64,000 bases of DNA from Allocoprobacillus halotolerans. GTDB lineage: Bacteria > Bacillota_I > Bacilli_A > Erysipelotrichales > Coprobacillaceae. Both the position numbers and the translations under genes were made by a program. Positions 29,153 to 39,144 of this stretch are shown here, in pieces; position 1 is the first letter of the stretch, and the number at the start of each line of letters is the position of its first letter. The stretch covers positions 1,965,608-2,029,607 of the forward strand of contig NZ_CP101620.1 of assembly GCF_024399475.1 (NCBI RefSeq), in the 5' to 3' direction. A model generated the notes under the pieces. The model was not told the DNA's origin. It did no database searches and saw only the letters and a list, made by a program, of their open reading frames with translations.

Positions 29153-29584
29153 ATGTTATATAATTCTAATGATATTCAAAAAATTATTCCCCATCGTTAT
29201 CCATTTTTACTTGTTGATTGTATTGAAAGCATTAGTGAAGATGGAAAAACAATTGTTGGGAAAAAATGTGTCACAGCAAACGAAATGCAGTTTTTAGGGC
29301 ATTTCCCTGAAAAACACGTGATGCCTGGTGTTTTAATTATTGAAGCATTGGCTCAAACAGGATGTGTATTGTTGCTTTCTAAAGAAGAAAACAAAGGTAA
29401 AATTGGATTCTTTGCAGGAATTAATAAAGCACGTTTTAAAAGACAAGTGATTCCTGGTGATGTCTTAACAATGACTGTCACTTTAACTAAGGAAAAAGGT
29501 GGTATTTACTTTGCATCTGTTCAAGCAAAAGTTGAAGATGAAGTCACTGTAACAGGTGAAATTATGTGTGCTGTTGGTGAATAG
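29153..29584 (+). CDS. fabZ: 3-hydroxyacyl-ACP dehydratase
   Basis: 143 residues, hot-dog fold. Catalytic His in GHFPEKHVMPG and the Glu in IIEALAQ. Start at ATG 29153 right after GGGAGGATTAAAG; this is 2 bp past the fabF stop. Last gene of the operon. No FabM or FabA is present, so how double bonds are made is not explained by this locus. Confidence 0.96.
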   Translation: MLYNSNDIQKIIPHRYPFLLVDCIESISEDGKTIVGKKCVTANEMQFLGHFPEKHVMPGVLIIEALAQTGCVLLLSKEENKGKIGFFAGINKARFKRQVIPGDVLTMTVTLTKEKGGIYFASVQAKVEDEVTVTGEIMCAVGE

Positions 29585-29608
29585 CCAAAATAAAATAATC
29601 AAAATCAT

Positions 29609-29649
29609 GAGAAGATATTCTGGTGAATGTATCAGGTTTCTTCTTTTTT
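29609..29649 (+). terminator. Probable terminator of the fab operon
   Basis: AGAAGA (29610-29615) can pair with TCTTCT (29639-29644), with an inner CTG/CAG pairing, followed by six T. Confidence 0.5.
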
Positions 29650-29737
29650 ATATAAATCATTATTTTATTCATATATGTAAAAGTTGAATTTTATATGTAT
29701 AATTGAGGAAGAAAATACGCAAGATGGAGGCGATTCT

Positions 29738-30559
29738 ATGAGTGAATATAAACCATCTTTTACGTTGTCAAATGAGATACTTTTATATGTATCATCTATT
29801 AGCGAAAAAATTGGACGTATAACAGCTATCAATCATTTGAAATTGAAACCACATTTGAGAAAAAATAATCGCATAAGATCGATTCGTTCATCTTTGAAAA
29901 TTGAAGCAAATTCGCTTTCTTTTAATCAAGTGAGAGATGTTATTAAGGGCAAAATTGTATTAGGTGAACAAAAAGAAATACAAGAAGTTAAAAATGCTTA
30001 TAAAGCTTATGAACGCATTTTAGAAATTGATCCTTACAACATTGAGCATTTAAAAATGTTTCATGAGATTATGACAAAATATGTTGTAGAAGATTCGGGT
30101 GATTTTCGTAAAGGAGAAGATGGTAATGGACGAATGGCAAGATTGTGGCATACGGCTATTCTTTCTCCGTGGAAACCCATATTTGAATATATTCCTATTG
30201 AAAGTCAGATTGAAAAATTTCAGGAAGACTACTATGATGCCATTGCAAAGTGCCATGAGGCAAGAGAATCAACGATTTTTATTGAATTTATGTTGTCACA
30301 AATTGATAAAATTTTAGATGATATTGCTATTCAGTTTCATGATGAAAATGAATATTTGCCTGAATCAATTAAAATGTTGCTTTCTGTAATGGAATATGAT
30401 GTTCCATATACGAGTAAAGCATTAATGGAAAAGCTGGGATTGAAATCAAGAGAAGGGTTTAGGAGAAATTACTTGCAACCGGCAATTGAACGAAATCTTG
30501 TTTATATGACAATTCCAGATAAACCAAATAGTAAAAATCAAAGATATGTAAAAGTTTGA
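29738..30559 (+). pseudogene. Fic-family protein with in-frame deletion of the catalytic histidine region
   Basis: Class II Fic proteins use HPFxDGNGR to move AMP from ATP to target proteins, and an N-terminal helix with (S/T)xxxE(G/N) blocks them. Here the inhibitory helix is present (SSLKIEAN, about residue 50), as is a winged-helix-like C-terminus (LGLKSREGFRRNYL). But the core reads FRKGEDGNGRMARLW: the first half of the motif, including the His and Pro-Phe and the roughly 55 residues before it (the target-binding flap), is absent while the frame stays open. The junction is at about 30115-30125, next to GAGAAGATGG, consistent with deletion between short repeats. ATG 29738 is chosen because GGAGG lies 7 bp upstream. 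273 residues against about 330 expected. It cannot AMPylate as it stands. Confidence 0.75.
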
Positions 30560-30756
30560 TGATAAAATTACAGTTCTATTTTTAGGCAATACTAAGTTAT
30601 CATATTATAAAGTCGCAAGTTAGTCGCAAGTTAGTCGTGAGTTCGTTAATAAAGTTTTATAGAGAAGAATCAATTTATTGCAATGATGATAATGATAAAA
30701 AATCAAACAGGCAATAAGCCTGTTTGATATAATAGAAATTGTTTTCTATGACTCAT
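30560..30756. other. Short region between fic and rloB
   Basis: Holds a triple partial repeat AGTCGCAAGTTAGTCGCAAGTTAGTCG at 30612-30638 (unit about 10 bp, TTAGTCGCAAG), and a hairpin AAACAGGC-AATAA-GCCTGTTT (30703-30724) that can terminate rloB on the minus strand and fic on the plus strand. Confidence 0.5.
30703..30724. terminator. Bidirectional terminator between fic and rloB
   Basis: Inverted repeat AAACAGGC / GCCTGTTT with a loop of about 6 nt; A-rich on the left and T-rich on the right, so it can work in both directions for these convergent genes. Confidence 0.55.
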
Positions 30757-31430
30757 CTAAATATTTTTTAATTCTTGGACAAGTTCATGGACTTTTGTAC
30801 CTGGATCATATTCAGATGGTTTGTCAATACCTTCACGAAATGAAGCCATTCGTCTTTTGGCATTTTTGATAGCATTGTTGACACCGTCAAAAGTATTGAC
30901 AAGATCATATATGTTTTCTTCATTTTTTCTATAAGTGCAATTACCCAAATGATATTCTTTAAAAATTTCATCTAACTTATTGGTCCAAATATCTCTATGA
31001 AGTGCAGAATCACTATATTGAAAATGAAGATATAGCCAATATTCAAATGACTGATTGCTCCATGCTATGTTATAGCCTTTGTTTTTACCTTTATAAATTG
31101 CTTGATCAAAATCATGAAAATCATCTTTATCAAAGACAAGCCATATGTTTTGATAAATGAGTTTAGCATTTTTGATGATTTGATCAGCAATATCTATAAG
31201 TTTTTCTGTTGAACTCCCACTCCCACAAATATTAATAAGAGGTGCTTCTACAATATCTACATGTCCACCTATTTTCTTTTCGATTTGCTTTTTCAGTCCT
31301 TTGAAATATAGTGGTTCAGTGCATTCACCTTCAGTGACAATTAACAAAGAATTGATTTTAGGTTGTTTATAATCATGTTTTCTTTTCTTTCGTTCTTGTC
31401 TTCTTTTTTAAATAAATCGTCAGAACCCAT
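30757..31430 (-). CDS. rloB: RloB-like TOPRIM-type protein (AbiL-type defence), frameshifted
   Basis: RloB family, the partner of RloA ATPases; the pair corresponds to AbiLii/AbiLi type abortive infection. The TOPRIM-like acidic residues are visible: Glu in VTEGECTEPLYF and the acidic cluster in LVFDKDDFHDFD. Such proteins are thought to be nucleases released or directed by the ATPase. The repaired gene starts at 31430 with MGSDDLF, runs through a basic segment (RRQERKKRKHDYKQPK) and enters the conserved part at 31347; a run of seven T (plus strand, near 31404) reads six. It begins 2 bp after rloA. About 224 residues. Defence role is inferred from family and pairing. Confidence 0.82.
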
Positions 31431-31432
31431 AT

Positions 31433-32625
31433 TTATTCACCAACTTCCATATCAAATTCTTCAAAAGTTGGAATGCCTCCATATACACCAGCGAGATAAT
31501 CCTTTTCAAATGATGCATCTGATCTCACTTTGAAATCAGCTAATGATGATAATTGTGAATAGCCATATTCATCTTTTTGTACAAACCAAATTTGATCACG
31601 TCTAAAAAATCTTTTATCCATTAATGTTGTATCATGTGTTGTATAAATAAGTTGAGCTTGAGATTCTTCATTATAAAATAAGTCAATAAAGAATTTTAAC
31701 ATTAATGGATGTAATTTGACATTGAGTTCATCAATGAATAGCGTTTTGTGAGAAGTGAATGTAATTTTTGCATAAATAAATAAAAGAATACTTTTTATTG
31801 TTCCTTGTGATTCATTGTATAGATTTAATGGATATTTTTTTGGTCTTTTCCTTGATGGGATGTGATAAAGATAATATTGTTTTGAGTATCAATATAGTCA
31901 ATATCTTTAATACCTGTATCAATTGCAGTCAAATATTCAATTAATTCATCTTTATTTGAATCGATTATTTTAGGGAGAAGTTTTTCTAATAATTGTGTAT
32001 CTTCACAAAAGTCGCTAGGAACAATCAAAATATCCATGATACCAGAATATACAATTTTAAATTGATTGTTTGTTAGATTTAATCTATTAAAAAATGACAG
32101 GACAAGAGTGTCTTGGGGAATTTGATCTTTATATAAATCACATTCTTTTCTAATGGAAGCACCAAAGTCAATATTTTTGGTTGATCTTTCTAAAAGTGTT
32201 ATTGTTCTATTTGTTGTTAAATTTTTACGATATAACCATTCCATAACAATATGATGAGAATTGTATTCAAATCCATATTTATATTCGTCATTATTTAATA
32301 ATAAAATGATTTCAAATTCAGAATTTTCCATTTTTTCTTCAAAAGAAAAGGGATTATAATATTTTTCTAAGACAGTATGATCATTATCGTTTGTATTATT
32401 GAATGATTCCTTAACGATATTTTGAAAATACTTCATAGCATAGTATAAGTTGGATTTACCACTAGCATTAGCCCCATAAATAGAAGCGACTTTTACTAGA
32501 TTTTCATGATTTTTTGTTTGAATTAAATTGCAAGGATATTCTTTATAAGCATGAATTGCTGTCATATCAAAGACTGTTTCCTCTTTAAAAGATAAAATAT
32601 TTTTTAACATGAATTGTATAAGCAT
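31433..32625 (-). CDS. rloA: RloA-like AAA15 ATPase (AbiL-type defence), frameshifted
   Basis: ABC/SMC-like ATPase of the AAA15 (RloA, AbiLi, OLD-like) group. Starts MLIQFMLKNILSFKEETVF with Walker A GANASGKSN about residue 35; the far part has ESQG (signature-like), LFIDELNVKLHP (Walker B) and IYTTHDTTLMD (switch His). The two parts are in different frames: near 31833 a T run of eight (plus strand) reads seven; between them the missing frame reads YNESQGTIKSILLF. Start ATG at 32625 is chosen over 32634 because GGAG then lies 9 nt upstream. About 397 residues. Probably senses infection and controls RloB. Confidence 0.85.
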
Positions 32626-32645
32626 TGTCATCATCTCCTATAATT

Positions 32646-32674
32646 ATTATACCATTGATAAAATCTATATCAAT
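32646..32674 (-). promoter_or_regulatory. Promoter with inverted repeat for rloAB
   Basis: On the minus strand TTGATA, 16 bp, TATAAT, 5 bp before the AGGAG ribosome site. The inverted repeat ATTGATA-N7-TATCAAT (32654-32674) covers the -35 box and spacer, so a repressor could bind there. Confidence 0.6.
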
Positions 32675-32784
32675 ATTTTTGTGAAAAATTCACAATTTTA
32701 TACGTTTTATATTAAAAATAATACTTTTTTCGTGATTATAAAAGCTATTGATAATATATTGAAGTATATCACCAATAGCTTTTA

Positions 32785-34368
32785 TTAACGTTTTTTAAAC
32801 TTGTAAATAATCCTGCTGGCATATGGAATAGAAGAGAGTTCCTCAGGATGATCTGAATAGAAATAGAAGATAATCACAAAGTATATAATGACTCCCACAA
32901 TAACAGCGAGAACTAACGGAATGAAAACTTTTCTTGTTAAAGCAAAGATGCCGTAATAAACAATAGCCACAACAATTCCCATTAATAGAGAAGAAATAAT
33001 AGGAATGAGATAAGTTTTCTTGATTTCTTGTCTATACTTAGTCATTTTGCGTAACATTTTTTGATTTAAATAACAAACTTGTAAACCATAGAAACAGTTA
33101 GCAATCATTAAAGAATACAATCCTAATGGTGTAAACTTCAATAAAACAATAGCAATCACAATATGATAAATCAAAGCAATTGCAGCATTTTTTAAAGGCG
33201 CATTGACTTTACCTAAGGCTTGTAAAATACCGTTTGTTAAAGTTGATAAACCAAAGAACACAATACCAGGTGTTCCTAAAGCTAACATCATTGTTGAAAC
33301 AGCAACAGTTTCTTCTTGTGGGAAAAGAATACCAATGATAGGATGGGCTAAGACACTCATTCCAACAGATGCAGGAATTAAAAGCATCATTGTCACACGA
33401 ATACCTGAACGAATATGTTCTCTTGTTTCACGATAATTTTTTAATGACCATGATGAAGAAATGGCTGGAATAGAAGCTGTGGACATTGCTGAGGCTAAAG
33501 CTACTGGTACATTTTGTAAAACAATATATTGTCCTGAATAAACGCCATACATCGCAGCAGCATGAGGATCAGTTCCAATAATGAAAGAATAAATATATTG
33601 ATCAACAACAGTAATCAAATTATAAACACATGTAGCAAAGATAATTGGGGTAACGATATGCATAATCATTTTAAAGATATCTTGATAAGAATCTTCATAA
33701 TCATCCGGTGTGTCTTTAATAATTAAATGATTGTGATTCTTTAAATACATAATCGCCATAAAAATCAAACCAACTAGAACACCAACACCTGGTCCAACAG
33801 CACCACCAGCAGCACCAGCGGCAGCCATTTCACTACCACCAGTTTCCATTAAAGGACGAACAAACAAATAAGCACATCCAATTGCAACAATAGCATTGAA
33901 GATTTGTTCAACGATTTGTGATACAGAAGTATAAAAAGTTGTCTGATGAGCCTGGAAATAACCTCTAAATACACCTAACAAGCCTGATAAAAAGATGGTT
34001 GGACAAAGGATTCTTAAAGGTAATACAGCATGTCCAGTTACCAAGTATGGTGCTAGAATATAAGCAATAAGAGAAGCACTTCCACCTATAATACAAATAT
34101 AGATAAATGAACATTTTAGAATTTTTTGAACATTATTATATTGATGAATGGCTAGTTTTTCAGCAATCAGTTTTGAAATCGCTGTTGGAATACTATATGA
34201 AGACAAAAGTAAAATCAAAGCATAAATATTATATGCCATTGAATAATATCCAATCCCTTCAGCTGTAATTAAAGCTGTTAATGGACTTTTATATAAAGCA
34301 CCAATAATTCTGACTAATATGCCTGCCACAGCAAGTATGGATGCCTGTTTAACAATTGAACGTGACAT
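32785..34368 (-). CDS. MurJ/YtgP-like lipid flippase (polysaccharide biosynthesis protein)
   Basis: 527 residues with about 14 membrane spans, member of the MVF/SpoVB/YtgP group. N-terminal MSRSIVKQASILAVAGILVRIIGALYKSP region (spread over residues 1-30) and the glycine/alanine block AAAGAAGGAVGPGVGVLVGL are characteristic. In Bacillus and Streptococcus the YtgP group acts as a lipid II flippase; SpoVB variants are used in spore cortex. Which lipid-linked sugar is moved here is not proven. It is divergent from the SGNH gene. Ribosome site AAGTGGGG. A T/A-rich tail follows the stop. Confidence 0.85.
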   Translation of the reverse strand: MSRSIVKQASILAVAGILVRIIGALYKSPLTALITAEGIGYYSMAYNIYALILLLSSYSIPTAISKLIAEKLAIHQYNNVQKILKCSFIYICIIGGSASLIAYILAPYLVTGHAVLPLRILCPTIFLSGLLGVFRGYFQAHQTTFYTSVSQIVEQIFNAIVAIGCAYLFVRPLMETGGSEMAAAGAAGGAVGPGVGVLVGLIFMAIMYLKNHNHLIIKDTPDDYEDSYQDIFKMIMHIVTPIIFATCVYNLITVVDQYIYSFIIGTDPHAAAMYGVYSGQYIVLQNVPVALASAMSTASIPAISSSWSLKNYRETREHIRSGIRVTMMLLIPASVGMSVLAHPIIGILFPQEETVAVSTMMLALGTPGIVFFGLSTLTNGILQALGKVNAPLKNAAIALIYHIVIAIVLLKFTPLGLYSLMIANCFYGLQVCYLNQKMLRKMTKYRQEIKKTYLIPIISSLLMGIVVAIVYYGIFALTRKVFIPLVLAVIVGVIIYFVIIFYFYSDHPEELSSIPYASRIIYKFKKR

Positions 34369-34531
34369 TGATAGACCCCACTTTCGAATATTTCTTTGTT
34401 TATTATAACATTAATTCCAATAATTGCAAAAAAACTTATGGTTTTATACCGAAAATGACTTTTTTCATAGGTTTTACACATGATTATGGCAAAATGTTTG
34501 ATAGAAAAATAGTGAAAGTGCAGGTATATAT

Positions 34532-35508
34532 ATGAAAATAAAAAAACATAAAATTTTTACGCATACAATGATTGTGGCTTTATGTATAGGTGGTTTATTT
34601 TATTTTAATCGTCCAAAAAATAAAGTAGCTTTTAAAATTGAAGAATCACCAATTCAAGAAAATAATCAATCTGAACAAAAACCAATTATACAAGATCAAA
34701 GACGAAAGCTTTCATTGCTTTCCATTGGTAATAGTGACTTATATAGTGGACTCAATCCCATGCAATTGTGGCATGATTATGGTATCACAGCTTTTAATAT
34801 TTCTGCTCCCATGCAAAATATGAAATTATCTTATTATATGTTAAAGTATGCTTTGATGGTTCAAAAACCAAAATGCTTGCTGATAGAAGTTGACCAGTTT
34901 TTGAAGAAAGAGAGGCTCTTGAATATGATGGTTATGAATATACAGCATTAAGTTGTTGTTATCCATTATATCGAGGAAGTAAACAATGGGATAAAATAAA
35001 AACTGAAAAATTCATCAAAGAAGAAAATTCTACGCATCGTATTAATTATCTAGGATTTTATGACAATCGTGAAATTAAAAAATATCGTGGTGGCTTTGAT
35101 TATATGAAAAAAACGAATAAACGAGAAAAGTTACCCTCACTTACCAAAGAATATTTACCACAAATTATATCACTAGCTAAACAAAATGATTGTCAAGTTC
35201 TATTTGTGCAATTTCCATCTCAATCTTCTTGGAACTGGGCAAAATATAATACCGTTAAAGATATAGCGCAAGAATATCAGATTTCTTATTTGGATTTTAA
35301 TGTTTCACAGTATAATACTGGTTTTAGCTGGTTGACTGACTCACGTGATGGTGGGAATCATTTGAATTATTATGGTGCTCAAAAGATGACAAAATATATC
35401 GGAGAGTATTTAAAAGAGTATTATACGTTGGAAGATGATCGTCACAATCCTGAATATCAAGATTATGAGGAAATTTATAAAAAATATCAGCAAAATTTTA
35501 TGAAATGA
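34532..35508 (+). CDS. Membrane-anchored SGNH-type acyl esterase/transferase, frameshifted
   Basis: One N-terminal membrane span (residues about 10-27), then an extracellular domain with GNSDLYSGL (the Gly-Asn-Ser-Asp of AlgX/DltD-type SGNH proteins) and a late DGGNHLNYYGAQK with the catalytic His. Such proteins add or remove acyl groups on cell-wall polymers. The frame breaks near 34901: CAGTTTTTGAAG has five T where DQFFEEREALEYDGYEY needs six, giving a false stop at 34951 and a false restart at 35104. Repaired length about 325. It lies between the flippase and pyrF and near the polymer locus, whose own acyltransferase at 42.6 kb may be a functional partner. Confidence 0.75.
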
Positions 35509-35517
35509 GCTGAATTG

Positions 35518-35539
35518 TAAACAAATGTGAATTTGTTTA
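35518..35539 (+). terminator. AT-rich hairpin, probable terminator
   Basis: TAAACAAAT-GTGA-ATTTGTTTA, perfect 9-bp arms, followed by TAGATTTTT. Confidence 0.55.
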
Positions 35540-35557
35540 TAGATTTTTAATAATTTG

Positions 35558-35566
35558 TGCTATAAT
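35558..35566 (+). promoter_or_regulatory. Extended -10 promoter of pyrFE
   Basis: TGCTATAAT (TG at 35558-35559, TATAAT at 35561-35566), about 28 bp before the pyrF start. No good -35 box at 17 bp, as is common with extended -10 promoters. No PyrR-type leader hairpin was found. Confidence 0.6.
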
Positions 35567-35594
35567 ATATAAAAATATGTCTTGGAGGAAGGTT

Positions 35595-36305
35595 ATGAGC
35601 GAAAGTAGAATTTGTATTGCTTTAGATTTTCAAACAAAACAGGATGTAAAAGATTTCCTAGATAAGTTTGAAAATGAAAAATTGTATGTCAAAATAGGAA
35701 TGGAATTATTTTATGGTGAAGGAATAGAAATGATTAAAATGATTAAAGAAAAGGGACACAAAATATTTCTTGATTTGAAATTACATGATATTCCTAATAC
35801 TGTAAAAAGTGCTATGAAACAATTAGCAAAATTAGATGTTGATATGGTTAATGTTCATGCATCTGGAAGTATTGCTATGATGAAAGCAGCTATTGAAGGA
35901 TTAAATGAAGGTGCACAAGGTGGAAAACGTCCTTTATGTATTGCTGTGACATGTTTAACATCATTAGATCAAAAAGTTTTAGATGATGAGTTATTAATTC
36001 ATGAACCATTAGAAAACGTTGTTTTAAAATGGGCACAAAATGCTAAAGAAGCTGGTTTAGATGGTGTTGTCTGTTCACCATTAGAATCAAAAATTATTCA
36101 TGAAAATTTAGGAATGGACTTTTTAACAGTGACACCAGGAATTCGTTTAGCAAGTGATAGTGTCAATGATCAAAAACGTGTGACAACACCAGCTATGGCT
36201 AAAGAATTAACATCAAGTTATATTGTTGTCGGAAGAACAATCACAAATGCTGATGATCCAGTTGCAACATATAAAGAAGTCTATAAACAATTTCAAGGAG
36301 AGTAA
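35595..36305 (+). CDS. pyrF: Orotidine 5'-phosphate decarboxylase
   Basis: Last step to UMP. 236 residues with the catalytic Lys-Asp network in [13 protein letters not shown] and the phosphate-binding VTPGIRL and VVGRTIT. Start ATG 35595 is taken because TTGGAGG lies 8 bp before it, rather than the ATG at 35577 that precedes that site. Four bp from pyrE. Confidence 0.96.
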   Translation: MSESRICIALDFQTKQDVKDFLDKFENEKLYVKIGMELFYGEGIEMIKMIKEKGHKIFLDLKLHDIPNTVKSAMKQLAKLDVDMVNVHASGSIAMMKAAIEGLNEGAQGGKRPLCIAVTCLTSLDQKVLDDELLIHEPLENVVLKWAQNAKEAGLDGVVCSPLESKIIHENLGMDFLTVTPGIRLASDSVNDQKRVTTPAMAKELTSSYIVVGRTITNADDPVATYKEVYKQFQGE

Positions 36306-36309
36306 GAAC

Positions 36310-36942
36310 ATGGAAAAAACAATCGCAAAAGATTTATTAAGTATTAAAGCAGTCTTTTTAAGACCAAATGAACCATTTACTTGGGCATCAGGTATTAAAT
36401 CACCTATTTATTGTGATAATCGTTTAACATTATCATACCCTGAAGTGAGAAAAGATATTGAACAAGGATTAGCACAGTTAGTTAAAGAAAACTATCCAAC
36501 ATGTGAATGTTTAATGGGGACTGCCACAGCTGGAATTGCTCATGCTGCTTTAGCAGCTGATATTTTGGATTTACCAATGGGTTATGTTCGTGGTGGAGCT
36601 AAATCTCATGGTAGAAATAATCGTATTGAAGGATTAGTCAAACCAGGAATGAAAGTTGTTGTTGTGGAAGATTTGATTTCAACAGGTGGTTCATCTTTAG
36701 AATGTGTTGATGCTTTAAGAGAAGCAGGATGTGAAGTTTTAGGTATGGTTGCTATCTTTACATATGGATTAGAAGATGCATTGAAAAACTTTGGTACTAA
36801 AGAATGTAGTTTTCATACATTAACAAATTATGATACTTTAATTCAAGTGGCTGTTGATCATGAATATATTGAAGCAGCTGATTTAGAAAAATTAAAAGCT
36901 TGGAAAAAAGATCCTCATGATGAGTCTTGGATGAATAAGTAA
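36310..36942 (+). CDS. pyrE: Orotate phosphoribosyltransferase
   Basis: Adds ribose 5-phosphate to orotate using PRPP. 210 residues with the PRPP loop [14 protein letters not shown] and [13 protein letters not shown]. Start ATG 36310 follows CAAGGAG. Together with pyrF it forms a two-gene operon; the other pyr genes are not in the window. Confidence 0.96.
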   Translation: MEKTIAKDLLSIKAVFLRPNEPFTWASGIKSPIYCDNRLTLSYPEVRKDIEQGLAQLVKENYPTCECLMGTATAGIAHAALAADILDLPMGYVRGGAKSHGRNNRIEGLVKPGMKVVVVEDLISTGGSSLECVDALREAGCEVLGMVAIFTYGLEDALKNFGTKECSFHTLTNYDTLIQVAVDHEYIEAADLEKLKAWKKDPHDESWMNK

Positions 36943-36975
36943 ATAAAGATGCTATATTGGGCATAAATATAAGGG

Positions 36976-37010
36976 GAAAATGCTTAATGAAGTTGCATTT
37001 TTCTTTTTTT
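36976..37010 (+). terminator. Terminator of pyrFE
   Basis: GAAAATGC pairs with GCATTTTTC (one bulge), then seven T. Confidence 0.7.
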
Positions 37011-37055
37011 CGTGTATAACAGTAAAGAGTTATATCATCTTTGAGGAGGATAGCT

Positions 37056-37879
37056 ATGTTTAAGAGTATAAAATATGTGTTACAAGAGAATTTTCATAAC
37101 TTATTTAGAATTTATTCTATCTCTAAATATGAACTTCTTGGTGATATGAGAGATTCTAAATTAGGACTGTTTTGGAATTTTGCACATCCATTAATTCAAG
37201 TCTTAACATATTGGTTTGCATTTGGTATTGTTTTTGAAAAAAAGCAGTAACTTCCTATGGAGTTACAGTTCCTTATATTTTTTGGATGATGGGTGGAATG
37301 GTTGTCTGGTTTTTTATTTCACCATGTATTACGAATGGTTGTAATGCTGTTTTTTCAAAAGTCAATGTCATTACAAAAATGAAATTTCCAGTAAGTATTT
37401 TACCTGCTACTGTTGTATTAAAAGAATTATTTAATCATTTTTGTTTGATGGTTATTTTACTTATTATCTTTTTATTTGGTGGCATTTATCCAACATGGCA
37501 TTGGATAGGTTTAATCTATTATGCACTATGTGCTATTATTTTTTCAATTTCATTATCAATGACAACATCAGTTTTAAATATGTTAGCAAGAGATACAAGA
37601 AAACTCGTTTTAGCGTGTATGCGTTTATTATTATATTTAACACCCATTTTATGGGATATTAAACAATTAACACATATGCCAAAAATTGTTGGATTAGTTA
37701 TGAAAGCCAATCCTATTTATTATGTTGTACAAGGATATAGAGATTGTTTCTTTTATCATAAAGGAATTTTATTTTATTCTCATTCAATGATTGCTTTTTG
37801 GGTCATTACATTGATATTGTTTGTTTTTGGAAGTTATATGATGTATAAATTTAAACATAAGTTTATTGATTTGATTTAA
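37056..37879 (+). CDS. tagG: Teichoic-acid-type ABC exporter permease (TagG), frameshifted
   Basis: ABC-2 type permease that moves lipid-linked polymer chains across the membrane with the TagH ATPase. About six membrane spans. The N-terminal part RDSKLGLFWNFAHPLIQVLTY is typical. Broken near 37237-37243: an A run of eight reads seven (VFEKKAVTSYGVTVPYIF expected), which creates a stop at 37250. Start ATG 37056 follows GAGGAGG. Repaired length about 274 residues. Confidence 0.9.
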
Positions 37880-37891
37880 GAGAGGTAAATC

Positions 37892-38704
37892 ATGGAAAAA
37901 GAATATGCAATAGAATTTAAACATGTTTCTAAAATATACAGTTTAAAATCAAAAAATAAAAAGAATTCAAACGATAAAAGATTTTATGCCTTAAAAGATA
38001 TTAATTTTAAAATTCCTAAAGGTGAAGTCGTAGGAATTTTAGGAACGAATGGATCTGGAAAATCAACAATGTCAGTCATTTTGGCAGGTATTAGCGAAGT
38101 TGATGAAGGAGAAATGATTGTTAATGGAGAACAGGCATTAATAGCGATTAATACTGGTTTAAATCAACAGTTAACGGGTTTAGAAAACATTGAATTAAAA
38201 GGTGCTTTATTAGGTTTAAGTAAAAAGAGAATACAAGAAATTACAGCAGGAGTTATTGAGTTTGCAGAAATTGGAGATTTCTTATACCAACCAGTTAAAA
38301 AATATTCTAGTGGTATGAAATCAAGATTGGGATTTTCTATTAATTTATGTCTAGATCCTGATATTTTAATTGTTGATGAAGCTTTATCAGTAGGTGATAA
38401 AGGTTTTGCACAAAAATGTATTAATAAAATGAAAGAATTAAAAGCACAGGGAAAAACAATTGTTTTTATTTCACACTCTTTGCCACAAGTGAGAGATTTT
38501 TGTGATACAGCGATGTGGATTGAGGGTGGAATGTTAAAAGAATATGGAGATATTGATGAAGTATGTGATCATTATGCAGAATATGTTGATTATTATAATT
38601 CATTAAGTAATGCTGATAAGAAAAAAGAACGTGATGAGAAATTTAATAAAAGAATCATTCCTCATACAAAAAGAAAAGGTTTTTTTGATAGAATATTTGG
38701 ATAG
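37892..38704 (+). CDS. tagH: Teichoic-acid-type ABC exporter ATP-binding protein (TagH)
   Basis: 270 residues. Walker A GTNGSGKST, signature YSSGMKSRLGFS, Walker B ILIVDEALSVGD, H-loop FISHSLPQV. The short charged tail lacks the extra SH3-like domain that Bacillus TagH has, so it is nearer to the compact Wzt/TagH forms. Thirteen bp after tagG. Confidence 0.92.
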   Translation: MEKEYAIEFKHVSKIYSLKSKNKKNSNDKRFYALKDINFKIPKGEVVGILGTNGSGKSTMSVILAGISEVDEGEMIVNGEQALIAINTGLNQQLTGLENIELKGALLGLSKKRIQEITAGVIEFAEIGDFLYQPVKKYSSGMKSRLGFSINLCLDPDILIVDEALSVGDKGFAQKCINKMKELKAQGKTIVFISHSLPQVRDFCDTAMWIEGGMLKEYGDIDEVCDHYAEYVDYYNSLSNADKKKERDEKFNKRIIPHTKRKGFFDRIFG

Positions 38705-38722
38705 AAAAGAGGTATATCTAAA

Positions 38723-39112
38723 ATGAAGAAAGTTATTACATATGGAACATTTGATTTATTTCATGTTGGTCATCTTAATATTTTAAAACGTGCAAAAGCA
38801 TTAGGAGATTATCTTGTTGTGGCTGTATCAAGTGATGCTTTTAATGCTATTAAAGGGAAAAAATGTGCGATTCCTGATACAGAAAGAATGCAAATTGTAG
38901 AAGCCATTAAATATGTTGATGAAGTCATTCCTGAAAATTCTTGGGATCAAAAAATAGATGATATAAAAAATCATGATATTGATGTATTTGTCATGGGGGA
39001 TGATTGGACAGGAAAGTTTGATTATCTTAACGATTATTGTGAAGTTGTTTATTTACCAAGAACACCTGATATTTCTACAACGCAGATTAAACATGAGTTG
39101 AAGTTGAAGTGA
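38723..39112 (+). CDS. tagD: Glycerol-3-phosphate cytidylyltransferase
   Basis: 129 residues. Makes CDP-glycerol from CTP and glycerol 3-phosphate. Nucleotidyltransferase motifs TYGTFDLFHVGHLNIL (HVGH) and RTPDISTTQIK (a variant of RTxxISTT). Near-identical in design to the second copy at 53.35 kb. Confidence 0.95.
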   Translation: MKKVITYGTFDLFHVGHLNILKRAKALGDYLVVAVSSDAFNAIKGKKCAIPDTERMQIVEAIKYVDEVIPENSWDQKIDDIKNHDIDVFVMGDDWTGKFDYLNDYCEVVYLPRTPDISTTQIKHELKLK

Positions 39113-39144
39113 TTTGAAATAATCTATATTTGGAGGTCATGAAA

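Noticed and set aside
35540-35594. PyrR-type attenuator before pyrF
   Set aside because: The leader is too short and has no anti-terminator pairing; only an extended -10 box is visible.
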